From Crocinitomicaceae bacterium (GTDB lineage Bacteria > Bacteroidota > Bacteroidia > Flavobacteriales_G > Salibacteraceae): a stretch of DNA of 61,373 nt. Under the pieces are notes generated by a model. That model saw only the letters and a list, made by a program, of their open reading frames with translations, searched no databases and was not told where the DNA came from. Shown piece after piece: positions 53,960 through 61,373 of the stretch (its first letter is position 1; every line of letters begins with the position of its first letter). Position numbers and translations under genes: made by a program. The stretch covers positions 456,394 to 517,766 of the forward strand of contig PAJI01000006.1 of assembly GCA_002705995.1 (NCBI GenBank), given 5' to 3'.

Positions 53960-54544
53960 ATGACTAAAACATATAGAGTAACTCGAGAAGAAGAACGCAT
54001 ATTTATGTTCATTGATCTTAAATCATCAACAAGCATAGCAGAACAACTGGGACATGTTCGTTACAGTCATTTTTTAAATACAAGCTTCAACTTCCTAAGT
54101 GAAATGATAGCAGATTATCAAGCGGAAATTTATCAGTTTGTTGGTGACGAAGTGGTGCTTACATGGTTAATTGATATCGGGAAAAAAGATGAGCAGTGTA
54201 TAAAATTATTTTATAATTTCAAAAATACACTCTCACTAAGACAAGACATCTATCAAAAAAAATTTGGAATAATTCCTGAATTCCGAGCTTCAGTTCATTC
54301 AGGTATAGTTTCCGTATCAGAGTCGAAAGAACCCAATCGGGAACTTTTGTATCATGGAGATGTCCTTAACACTTGCTCTCGTATTCTAGAGTTGTGTAAC
54401 CGTTATAATACAGAACTAATGGTTTCTGACATCGTTGCCATTTGGCTACAGTCATCTCTTGAATATACTGTCCAATATATTAATAAATTCATTTTACGCG
54501 GAAAAAAACACTACACTGACATTTTTATAATTTCACAAGTATAG
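53960..54544 (+). pseudogene. Class III adenylate/guanylate cyclase, N-terminal membrane domain missing
   Basis: A class III nucleotide cyclase domain of about 194 residues. Metal-binding Asp19 lies in FIDLKSSTS and Asp63 in VGDEVVLTW, and HGDVLNTCSRILELC carries the transition-state Asn and Arg, so the catalytic part looks intact. Close relatives carry six membrane helices before the cyclase domain. Here, upstream in the same frame (53867-53959), codons for a hydrophobic helix like the last of these (WILFTYTFSFSVKLIYRL) are still readable, but a stop at 53864-53866 and no further homology end it. It is thus a 5'-truncated gene, possibly translated from the ATG at 53960 or TTG at 53933. A Crp-family regulator lies at 55965. 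Confidence 0.7.
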
Positions 54545-54898
54545 CTGTAATTATTAGTTCCATTTAGTCCTACAAAATATATCTTCAAGAGCCTACTGCC
54601 CAACTTTTGTAATTACCATCCTTACTCAACCCGCAAGCGGCTTTAATAAATAACACCCCTTAGTTTACCGGCAACCAAAACCCACGTTCCAACAATGGTT
54701 TACAATTGATTTAGAATCCTTTAAAAGGCAATTAAATCCAGTCCATTAAAAAGAGACACGCAATGTCTGCCGGCTTCTCACAAACTCAAGGCACATTAGG
54801 GATGTAACACCCTTCCCACACACCCTCTTCAAGAGTTATCTTTTCTCATTTGAAGTATCTAACGAAGCATAGAAAGAATAATTCTAATAACTTGATAG
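54545..54898. other. Non-coding relic of an element-type leader region
   Basis: No gene. 54632-54672 resembles 41085-41126 of the island's non-coding block (shared CGCA-GCGGCT and CCTTAGTTTACC). 54840-54898 resembles 42636-42696, including CTTTTCTC-TTTGAA, CGAAGC and ATAATTCTAAT. The two similarities have the same order in both places, suggesting a decayed copy of the same module. Confidence 0.5.
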
Positions 54899-55201
54899 GT
54901 GAAATTGTTTCTCTTGAATACACACAGTCTAGAAACCACTTTATATCTACTACGAAATTATTATTGGCACAAAAAATCATTAAACTCAAAACCTACTGTC
55001 TCTGTCGACTATGGTGAAGAAACCAGCTTGTGGAATGACTCCAGAATCAAAGATGAAATTAGAAATGTTCAAATTTTCAACTCCATGGTAAATGCTCTAA
55101 ATTACATGGGGCGATTTGGTTGGGAAATTGTGCAAGCCTATGCAGTTTCACATGGAGATTCAAATATATACCACTGGTTAATGAGAAAGAAGTCTGAATA
55201 A
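54899..55201 (+). CDS. Small hypothetical protein, DUF4177-like
   Basis: A 100-residue protein with GTG start. The C-terminal half (VQIFNSMVNALNYMGRFGWE, then VQAYAVSHG and YHWLMRKK) matches a widespread small Bacteroidota protein resembling DUF4177, in which a conserved GWE motif ends the first helix. Function unknown. The start is supported by the leader shared with 42697: CGAAGC lies exactly 36 bases before the start codon in both. Confidence 0.65.
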   Translation: MKLFLLNTHSLETTLYLLRNYYWHKKSLNSKPTVSVDYGEETSLWNDSRIKDEIRNVQIFNSMVNALNYMGRFGWEIVQAYAVSHGDSNIYHWLMRKKSE

Positions 55202-55964
55202 CTCTAGAAATCATAAAATATACTGCCTCAAAAAAACCTGTAAAAACTTGGTCTAATAGCAATACCTTAACGAAGCATATTGACACATTGATCGTAATCA
55301 ATTAATCCTTCGGCATAACCATTAAACCACTGCAACATGGATGTATTGATTTCCTTTTTTGAACGGTCGGTATTCGATATTCAACATATAACTGCCTCGC
55401 CTATTCCAATGTATTCCAATAAATCTGGATTATCACATACTTCAAATGGTAACCACAACCTAACAGATCCCGAAAAGCGCTTAGAAACTATTTGACTGTA
55501 ACTGGCTAAAAAATAATTCTAACTACTCGATCCGCTTGCTTCATCCAATCCTTTGGACTCATGCGCCACACCAAAAATTACTGCGCCACTGTAAAATCCC
55601 TTTTGATAAATCCGTTTCATGAAGAAAATGATTGCTGGGTTATAATTGGGGTCTTGAATGGGCAAGTGAATATCAAAGAAGCTGAGGAACTGGTGAGCAT
55701 GGCTGCAGAGCCGAAAGAACCCTATGGAAATTAGATGAAAAGAGCTTTACTGCTCATATGATGTGTTCATCAGTTTTCTAACCTTTTGAACGGGCTATAG
55801 TTTGTTGAGTGAGTCAATAATGAATTCTTTCACGGCCTGTTTCATTTGCCCCTCCAATTTCTGAACATGAGTATTTTTGAGCCAGACAATCAATCTCAAT
55901 GAAGTACCGTTTTCTATTTAGTAAACACAACCTTTGTTTTGGAATTAGATAATCTCTTGCGACT
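55202..55964. other. Gene-decay region with several open fragments
   Basis: No intact gene. Forward: a 57-codon open frame at 55561-55734 encoding WVIIGVLNGQVNIKEAEELV near its end looks like the C-terminus of a lost gene. Reverse: codons from about 55909 down to a stop at 55787 encode SLRLIVWLKNTH and QAVKEFIIDSLNKL, another C-terminal remnant. 55511-55531 repeats part of the leader at 54880-54900. 55872-55907 resembles the promoter and start of the nuclease gene (59359-59394). Confidence 0.5.
55872..55907 (+). repeat. Imperfect copy of the nuclease promoter/start region
   Basis: 30 of 36 bases match 59359-59394, including the -7-type element (TATTTTTG here, TACTTTTG there) and ATGAAGTAC. 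The frame from this ATG (55899) stops after 17 codons. The element now lies upstream of the Crp-family gene and could drive it. Confidence 0.45.
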
Positions 55965-56555
55965 ATGAATGAAAAAGAAATCCTTGTTGACTATTTCTCA
56001 TCCCTGGCTACCATGTCTTCAGAAGAGAAAGATTTAACAAGGAGCATCATTACCAGAAGTAGATTTAGAGCCAATGACCAAATGCTATTTCAGGGTGATG
56101 TTTGTAATCAGATCTATTACATCGTTAAAGGAATTGTTCGGTACGGTTTTATTGATGAAAATGGCAATGACATTACTTTACTTTTCAGGGCTGAAAACGA
56201 GTTCATAACAGACTACGCTAGTTTTTTGACTAACACCCCCTCTCCCAATTTCATTGAAGCAATTGAAGATATAGAATGTTTAAAATTCGATCAGCAAGGA
56301 ATTGATTTGATTTACAACAAGATAAATCATGGAGATAGAATTGGCAGAAAAATTTCAGAAATGCTCTTTCTTGAAGCTAGTCAACGAATCAACTTCTTTT
56401 ATAAAGCTACGCCAGAAGAGCGTTATAAAATATTCCTTGAATCAAAAGGTGATGTTATTAACAGAGTACCTCAATCTTACATTGCTTCACACATTGGCGT
56501 TCGCCCTCAATCTCTCAGCAGAATTAAAAAAAGGTATTTGGACAATAACTCATAA
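55965..56555 (+). CDS. Crp/Fnr-family transcriptional regulator
   Basis: A 196-residue regulator with a cyclic-nucleotide-binding-type beta roll (about 20-125: FRANDQMLFQGDVCNQIYYI, LLFRAENEFITDYASF) and a C-terminal HTH (VPQSYIASHIGVRPQSLSRI). The cNMP-binding residues of true CRP are not conserved, as is usual for this large Bacteroidota group, so the ligand is unknown. The promoter may be the 55872 element. Confidence 0.88.
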   Translation: MNEKEILVDYFSSLATMSSEEKDLTRSIITRSRFRANDQMLFQGDVCNQIYYIVKGIVRYGFIDENGNDITLLFRAENEFITDYASFLTNTPSPNFIEAIEDIECLKFDQQGIDLIYNKINHGDRIGRKISEMLFLEASQRINFFYKATPEERYKIFLESKGDVINRVPQSYIASHIGVRPQSLSRIKKRYLDNNS

Positions 56556-56709
56556 CAGTCCTTTTCGAGGGGCAATTAACTTCGGTTAATCCATAGCGTT
56601 GTATTAGGTAACTCATGTGATTTGATGTCATCCAAAGTGCATGCAGCTTTGCATAAACAATTAATAATGATTTATGTATATGGCTGTTCCAAATTACTTC
56701 TTGGTTAAA

Positions 56710-57654
56710 ATGAGTTTTACAAAGCTCAGGTTATTGGGCATTCTTTTATGTCTTTTCTTTTTCGCATTAACCTCCAGTGCTCAACTGGCCAATTCTAACT
56801 ACGGTCTTCGTAGCAAAATGGGTATTGCTCTGAGTCATGAAATATCTGAAGGTACTTTTGATTATATCGGCCAAGATGGTGATGACGTTGATTTGTTCCA
56901 GCAAACCACAAACTTTCAAGCAGCATTTCCGCTTATTCTAAAAATCGACACCCTCTCTCCAAAAGTGAAATTAAACATTCTGAAAGCTGAATATACATTC
57001 AGAAATATTGAAAACATTTACACGGGAAATCCTACAGTTGAACAAACCCTATTGGCCGAAAATTTTTATGCCAATTCCGTTAGTCTGGCCTACCTACACA
57101 CGATTGGTTATCCATTAATGATGCAGCACTCTATTAGGGTTACCTATGCAGGAGACTATGGTGACAACAACCCTTTGAACTTGAATGCCTCATCGTTTTT
57201 ACTCTGGCGAGTAAATGACAGGCTGATGTTAGGTGTGGGGGCTTTGTATCAGCAAATGGAAGATCAGATCAGTTTTTTGGTCGTCCCCTACATGGATTGG
57301 AGAGCCTCTGAAAAGTGGTTTGTTGAGGTAACTATGCCCGATAGAATTTTGGTCGGCAGAAACTTTGGTAAAGAAAAGCAAACCCAACTGGCATGGGGTA
57401 CTTATATAGAATTCTTTACCCGATTTGCTTTTCAACAGAATGGTCAAAACCTGATCTATGAAAACTTTGACATTGCTTCTGGTCTCGATTTTAGAACAAG
57501 ACTCAAAGGGAAATTACACCTAAATGCATTCATTGGTAACAACTTCTTAAAAGACATTAGCATTAAAGACAATGACTTAAATGAGCTGAATGCCGTGTCT
57601 TCCAACATTGGTATTAATGCTCGTATCGGACTGAGCTTAAACCTCGAAGACTAA
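56710..57654 (+). CDS. DUF6268-like outer membrane beta-barrel protein
   Basis: A 314-residue exported protein. Starting at the ATG at 56710 gives a standard signal peptide (FTKLRLLGILLCLFFFALTSSAQ-type, cleaved near residue 24). An upstream ATG at 56674 adds 12 residues that spoil it. The rest is a series of amphipathic beta strands (FQAAFPLILKI, HSIRVTYAGDYGDN, LLWRVNDRLMLGVGALYQQM, ending NIGINARIGLSLNLED), as in outer membrane barrels of the DUF6268 type. Function unknown. Confidence 0.7.
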   Translation: MSFTKLRLLGILLCLFFFALTSSAQLANSNYGLRSKMGIALSHEISEGTFDYIGQDGDDVDLFQQTTNFQAAFPLILKIDTLSPKVKLNILKAEYTFRNIENIYTGNPTVEQTLLAENFYANSVSLAYLHTIGYPLMMQHSIRVTYAGDYGDNNPLNLNASSFLLWRVNDRLMLGVGALYQQMEDQISFLVVPYMDWRASEKWFVEVTMPDRILVGRNFGKEKQTQLAWGTYIEFFTRFAFQQNGQNLIYENFDIASGLDFRTRLKGKLHLNAFIGNNFLKDISIKDNDLNELNAVSSNIGINARIGLSLNLED

Positions 57655-57675
57655 AAACCTTTTTATTAAACACAT

Positions 57676-58824
57676 ATGAACATGAAAACAAAGAAAACCT
57701 TAATTCTTTCATCAATCGTCTTAATAGCCGGATACTTCTTACTGGTTTTTATCAGCAATTTAAAAGATCATCCCATACCGTTTCCTGCTTCCGAAGAAGT
57801 TTTAGCCATGGGATTCAATCCTCAAAAGAGTTTAAAATTTTGCGTCTATCAAGACAAATCAAAAGGTCGTGTTTTGAGTACGGTTATCGTTAAAAATAAT
57901 CAGGAATACTTGTTACCCTTAGCCAGCAGTTATCTCTCTTTATTTGATACCAGCATAACTTATTTTGAAAACAGCCATGCATTAATCAAAAACATAAAAG
58001 AAGCTAAACCTTTGGTTCGCAAGTTGATAAAAGAAGCGTCTGCATTAGGATTTCCAAACGCTACCCTTCAAGAAAAAGATGTTGATCTACAACCTTTTAT
58101 GGAGATACCAACCAAATTATTGCATGGCACTCAATCAATGGATCATTATAGAAATGCAAAAAGGGCAGCTGTAAAAAGAGGTCTTCCGAATTTGGGCAGG
58201 TTTATTTTAATCCCTTACAACTTTGTTACAAACGATGACTTCTATTCTACTTCAGAAGAAGATCAAAAATTCGATTTTTTCCACGGAAATAATACAGGGC
58301 TTTACACCACCGGAGATACTGTTCCATTGCAAGAAGGAGTGAAAGAATTGGATGTTGAAGTTGAACTTGCTGTTGTGATCAGCAAACCCGGTAGAAACAT
58401 CGCCAAAGAAGAAGCAAATGAGTACATAGCCGGATATCTTTTTTTCAATGACTTCACCGATCGTGAGGCACAGCGAAAAGAACGCAGTGAAACCTATACT
58501 GGCTATCAAGAATCTAAGTACATCTCTAGCCTAGGAGCCTACTTTGTAACAGACATAGACCCTTCAAAATTTGCTGTTAGAACGCTTATTAACGGAAAGG
58601 AAGTTGCCAGTGCGTGTAATGATGAGATTATTGATTTTATGCCTCTTGACGAGCAAATAGTTAATTATTCAAAATATTTCTTGGCAAGTGGTCAGGTAAT
58701 CGCACTGGGAACAATGCGTGGTGGCTCTCTTTTTGAATTAGACATTCCAATGCTTAGAAAAGGAGATGTAGTTGAGTTTCAGGCCAACCAAGGGCTTGGT
58801 AATACTATACATACAATTCATTAG
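57676..58824 (+). CDS. Membrane-anchored fumarylacetoacetate hydrolase family protein
   Basis: A 382-residue protein with an N-terminal membrane helix (about 8-26), then an FAH domain of the C-C bond hydrolase/decarboxylase superfamily. The metal ligands are visible: Glu228 and Glu230 in DVEVELAVVI, and Asp259 in FFNDFTDREAQ. Near the end, LGTMRGGSLFELD and GDVVEFQANQGLGNT are typical. An FAH enzyme tethered to the membrane is unusual; it probably acts on a dicarboxylate or beta-diketo acid on the outer face. The substrate is unknown. Confidence 0.85.
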   Translation: MNMKTKKTLILSSIVLIAGYFLLVFISNLKDHPIPFPASEEVLAMGFNPQKSLKFCVYQDKSKGRVLSTVIVKNNQEYLLPLASSYLSLFDTSITYFENSHALIKNIKEAKPLVRKLIKEASALGFPNATLQEKDVDLQPFMEIPTKLLHGTQSMDHYRNAKRAAVKRGLPNLGRFILIPYNFVTNDDFYSTSEEDQKFDFFHGNNTGLYTTGDTVPLQEGVKELDVEVELAVVISKPGRNIAKEEANEYIAGYLFFNDFTDREAQRKERSETYTGYQESKYISSLGAYFVTDIDPSKFAVRTLINGKEVASACNDEIIDFMPLDEQIVNYSKYFLASGQVIALGTMRGGSLFELDIPMLRKGDVVEFQANQGLGNTIHTIH

Positions 58825-58841
58825 TGCCTAATGTAAATAAC

Positions 58842-59324
58842 ATGGATAAGAAAGCTAATTTTCTTTTCATTCTGGAAATACATTGCACCGTTCCATCATC
58901 TATTTACGATGCATGGTTGAACAATGGTTATCAACTTACAAAGTTGAACATCGTGGAAGAGCTTAAATCTTCCGCGATGCTTAACCTTCTCAAAAATTTA
59001 GAAGAATGCATCATTGCTCAAGACACAATTATTATCGCAATTGATCTCAGACAGATTGACAAACTAAGCGTTTTATATGTGACTTCAATCTTACACTCGT
59101 TTATTGAACTTCTTAATGTTAGACCTTTAGATCATCTTATAGTCACCTTTATTGGTGAAGATTCTACACGCCTCGACATTTCAGCTTACCTCGAAAAAAT
59201 AACGTCATTAATAAGTAGTCATCTAAACAGTAAAATAAATTTAGCCTACTATTCAATCCCTACATTGATTTCTATGATTAACGTTATAGAGAAACTTGAT
59301 GGTCAGAAATTTAAAAACGAATAA
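58842..59324 (+). CDS. Unrecognised 160-residue protein
   Basis: No family recognised. The ATG at 58842 is preferred; a GTG at 58824 would overlap the previous stop. Alternating strands and helices (NFLFILEIHC, TIIIAIDLRQIDKLSVLYVT, DHLIVTFIGEDSTRLDISAY) suggest a small alpha/beta fold, vaguely like STAS/SpoIIAA domains, without catalytic residues. It directly follows the FAH gene and may be co-transcribed with it. Confidence 0.6.
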   Translation: MDKKANFLFILEIHCTVPSSIYDAWLNNGYQLTKLNIVEELKSSAMLNLLKNLEECIIAQDTIIIAIDLRQIDKLSVLYVTSILHSFIELLNVRPLDHLIVTFIGEDSTRLDISAYLEKITSLISSHLNSKINLAYYSIPTLISMINVIEKLDGQKFKNE

Positions 59325-59358
59325 AAACACTCTATAACCTTAAATTGGTAAACATAAC

Positions 59359-59366
59359 TACTTTTG
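59359..59366 (+). promoter_or_regulatory. -7 element of the nuclease promoter
   Basis: TACTTTTG fits TAnnTTTG and lies 20 bases ahead of the ATG at 59386. No -33 TTTG at the ideal distance. The element is conserved in the relic at 55872. Confidence 0.5.
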
Positions 59367-59385
59367 GGCCTGATAATCAACCTCT

Positions 59386-60390
59386 ATGAAGTACATTGTA
59401 GTTGTTCTCTCCCTGCTTTTTTCACTTCTCGGCTATGGTCAGGAGCTTGACTTTTACCCCATATCTAAAGGTGAGCTAATTACGCACACTTATTACAAAC
59501 TATCTTACCTCGAAGAACACGAACAACCGGAATGGGTTGCTTATTACTTATCTCCTGAAATGCTACACAAGGTGTATGACCGAAAAGATGCTTTTGGGTC
59601 AGATACTTCTGTATCAACAGGGTCTGCCACTTATGAAGACTATAAGGCTGCTCCGGGATTTGATGCCGGCCATTTATTGCCGTGCCGTCAAATGCAGTTT
59701 GATTGTGAGGCAATGGCAGAAACGTTTTACATGTCGAACATGTCGCCCCAGGTTTCTTCTTTCAACCGGAACAAATGGGCTTTTTTAGAAAAACTAGAAC
59801 GCAACATGGCCTGGCGCAACAACGGAATATATGTGGTAACAGGACCTGTCTTAAGTGACATTGATACGGCCATTGGCATTTCCACTAAAATTTCCGTTCC
59901 GAAATTCTACTACAAGGTTTTTCTCAGTTACCATGAAGAGAACATGAAAGCCATTGCATTTCTACTTCCCAACCGAAAAGATCCTATTTCATTGGAAGAT
60001 TATGTTGTTTCCATTGATTTTCTGGAGGCTTTTACCGGCATTGATTTCTTTCCTGCACTCGAAGATTCATTGGAAAACAGTTTAGAAAAAGAATCTGTTA
60101 AAGCGCTTTGGAGTTTCAAAAACCCCAACGATAGATATGGCTATGATGAGCCTGCCATCAAATGCTCTGCACTTACCTCTTCTCCTACTCCAAATTCTAC
60201 ACAACCTTTAATCAACATTAATACAGCTTCCAAAAATGAATTGGAATCACTTCCGGGGATTGGTTCATCCAAGGCTGATGCAATCATTTCTATGCGGCCG
60301 TTTGCCTCCATTGAAGAGATCACAAAAGTATCGGGCATCGGAACAGAAACTCTCCGAAAAATAGAACCACTGATTACCGTTGAGGAATAA
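59386..60390 (+). CDS. Secreted DNA/RNA non-specific endonuclease with helix-hairpin-helix tail
   Basis: A 334-residue exported nuclease of the NUC1/EndA (beta-beta-alpha metal) family. It has a signal peptide to about residue 19 (GYGQ). The active site reads DAGHLLP with general-base His96; most relatives have DRGH, so the Arg is Ala here. The metal ligand Asn127 is in SSFNRNKW. The C-terminus (about 275-330) is a ComEA-like double helix-hairpin-helix (ININTASKNELESLPGIGSS, KVSGIGTETLRKI) for DNA binding. It probably degrades extracellular nucleic acid. Confidence 0.9.
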   Translation: MKYIVVVLSLLFSLLGYGQELDFYPISKGELITHTYYKLSYLEEHEQPEWVAYYLSPEMLHKVYDRKDAFGSDTSVSTGSATYEDYKAAPGFDAGHLLPCRQMQFDCEAMAETFYMSNMSPQVSSFNRNKWAFLEKLERNMAWRNNGIYVVTGPVLSDIDTAIGISTKISVPKFYYKVFLSYHEENMKAIAFLLPNRKDPISLEDYVVSIDFLEAFTGIDFFPALEDSLENSLEKESVKALWSFKNPNDRYGYDEPAIKCSALTSSPTPNSTQPLININTASKNELESLPGIGSSKADAIISMRPFASIEEITKVSGIGTETLRKIEPLITVEE

Positions 60391-60507
60391 CGGTTATTGG
60401 ATATTCTTCTCTTCTTCCAAGGCCTTTGGTTTTATTGATTGAAAAGAATCTGGAGCTTCAAAACATACTTTTTCCGATTCTTACAATTTTAACGCTCAAC
60501 ATGTGCG

Positions 60508-60515
60508 TAATTTTG
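60508..60515 (+). promoter_or_regulatory. -7 element upstream of the YceI gene
   Basis: TAATTTTG fits TAnnTTTG and lies 22 bases before the ATG at 60538. No convincing -33 element is seen at N19. Confidence 0.5.
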
Positions 60516-60537
60516 ATGCATACTTACACATCAAATT

Positions 60538-61077
60538 ATGAAATCATTATTGCTTACACTGAGTGCTTTTATGCTCTTTTTACACCCTGTTGAACAAACA
60601 ACGGAAACAAAAAATGAAGTTCACTTTTCCATCCCTAAATTCTTTTGGTCGGTTGAAGGTACATTTCATAACATTGAGGCTTCAGCTCATTTTGATCCTG
60701 AGCACCTCGATCAGTCTACCATTTCAGGAAAAGTCTACATAACCAGTATAGATACGGAGAATAAAACCAGAGACGGCCACTTACAAGGAGAAGACTGGCT
60801 GAATAGCGAAACCTATTCTACCATTGGTATCAAATCTACTTCTTTCCAAAAAGTAAGTGAATTGGAGTACAGCGGCATTTTTGAAATCACCATCAAAGAC
60901 GTTACGCAAACAGATACCATCCCCTTCACGGTTGACCGTGCTATAAATCCTACCCTTGTTGCAGCAGATTTCTCGCTTCAACTTACAGATTATGGCGTAG
61001 GAAGCGGTAAAGGTGCAGACTGGGTAGTAGGTGATCAAGTTGATATAAGTGTTTCGTTGTTGAATCAACCCCACTAA
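60538..61077 (+). CDS. YceI-family periplasmic lipid-binding-like protein
   Basis: A 179-residue exported lipocalin-like protein. It has a signal peptide (about 1-18) and strands typical of the YceI fold: FSIPKFFWSVEGTFHNIEAS, the central GEDWLNSETYSTIGIKS with the family's conserved D-x-L pattern, and a C-terminal DFSLQLTDYGVG. YceI proteins bind isoprenoid-like molecules; the ligand here is unknown. A bidirectional terminator follows. Confidence 0.9.
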   Translation: MKSLLLTLSAFMLFLHPVEQTTETKNEVHFSIPKFFWSVEGTFHNIEASAHFDPEHLDQSTISGKVYITSIDTENKTRDGHLQGEDWLNSETYSTIGIKSTSFQKVSELEYSGIFEITIKDVTQTDTIPFTVDRAINPTLVAADFSLQLTDYGVGSGKGADWVVGDQVDISVSLLNQPH

Positions 61078-61161
61078 AACAAAGACTGTTTCACCTTCTG
61101 ATCAACTGATTAAACACTATTTCTACCTCCAAAATTATTGACAAACACGTTTCTTAAAACG

Positions 61162-61191
61162 AAAAAAGCCCCGATTACTCGGGGCTTTTTT
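61162..61191. terminator. Bidirectional intrinsic terminator
   Basis: GCCCCGA (61168-61174) and TCGGGGC (61179-61185) form a perfect stem with a TTAC loop, flanked by A6 on the left and T6 on the right. It can stop both the YceI transcript and the convergent gene at 61211. Confidence 0.95.
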
Positions 61192-61210
61192 ATTGGTTAA
61201 GTTGATGTTC

Positions 61211-61373
61211 TTATTGAACTACAATTCGGGTTGTGAAACTATTGGTTGAAGTTTTTCCGATGAGGAAGTAAACTCCTTGCGCACTTTCACTTAAATCGAT
61301 TTGTTGTTGTTGAACATTACTGTTCATCACTCCTTGTTCGATAATCTGACCGTTGATGTTAACAATCATCCAA
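61211..61373 (-). CDS. T9SS C-terminal sorting domain of a secreted protein, 3' end
   Basis: The last 53 residues of a protein entering from the right edge. WMIVNINGQIIEQGVM, then IDLSESAQGVYFLIG and a C-terminal TRIVVQ match the type A sorting domain used for export by the type IX secretion system (Por). Cargo proteins with this tail are secreted or surface-attached. The cargo domain lies outside the window. Confidence 0.9.
   Translation of the reverse strand, partial: WMIVNINGQIIEQGVMNSNVQQQQIDLSESAQGVYFLIGKTSTNSFTTRIVVQ

Noticed and set aside
59386-60390. Inactive nuclease because DRGH is DAGH
   Set aside because: The general-base His and metal-binding Asn are intact and the Arg position varies among family members, so inactivity is not supported.
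1-61373. CTGCAG avoidance as proof of PstI-like specificity of the R-M system
   Set aside because: CTGCAG occurs several times in the window, including inside the methyltransferase gene, and a methylated host need not avoid the site, so nothing can be concluded.

Overview
This window is chromosomal DNA of a member of the Bacteroidota, probably a flavobacterium-like lineage. The evidence is a type IX secretion C-terminal sorting domain (minus strand, 61211-61373), promoters of the Bacteroidota form TTTG-N19-TAnnTTTG (sucD promoter, 529-559), and many small families confined to this phylum (HYC_CC_PP, GDCCxC, DUF6266, DUF6943, DUF6268). Family assignments were made by eye from the sequence; no database search was run.

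Layout. (1) 1-4202 is core chromosome: the 5' part of sucD, a PagL-like outer membrane protein, a beta-propeller lipoprotein and mnmE. (2) 4183-44119 is a 40-kb integrative island. It sits in the last codons of mnmE, bounded by a perfect 20-bp repeat (attL 4183-4202, attR 44100-44119), with a 15-bp integrase arm-type repeat just inside each end. The left end holds an excisionase-like gene, a tyrosine recombinase, two small HTH proteins, a BT4734-type primase-associated protein and a PriCT-2/DUF3987 protein. Next is a defence block: XRE regulator, N6-adenine methyltransferase, BsuBI/PstI-type endonuclease, and a long prokaryotic Argonaute whose PIWI active site looks inactive. The remainder is a large metal-resistance region: a Fur-family regulator, a CzcA-CzcC fusion pump with CzcB, three CDF transporters, two ArsR-MerTP-GDCCxC cassettes, an HMA-AraC regulator with CopA, and a Cus/CopB copper-silver operon. 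The right end holds two non-coding, repeat-bearing stretches, a DUF6943 gene and a DUF6266 gene. No relaxase, coupling protein or conjugation gene is visible, so the island looks integrative or mobilizable rather than self-transmissible.

(3) 44120-59340 is an AT-rich accessory zone: a TMEM175-like channel, a MarR-controlled RND multidrug pump, an AttH/CrtC-like protein, several orphan genes, a truncated class III adenylate cyclase, and gene-poor stretches with relics, including a diverged copy of the island's DUF6943 leader. It looks like an older integration or decay zone. (4) 59386-61373 again looks like ordinary chromosome: a secreted nuclease with a helix-hairpin-helix tail, a YceI protein, a bidirectional terminator and the end of a T9SS-exported protein.

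How it works together. The island couples a mobility and replication module with DNA-based defence and with efflux of two metal classes. The TM4 signatures predict divalent cations (Zn/Co/Cd) for the first RND pump and monovalent Cu/Ag for the second. Twin ArsR operators and a CxxC-bearing AraC regulator would give metal-responsive control. The pAgo stop codon overlaps the start of the Fur-family gene, joining the defence block to the metal block in one transcription unit.
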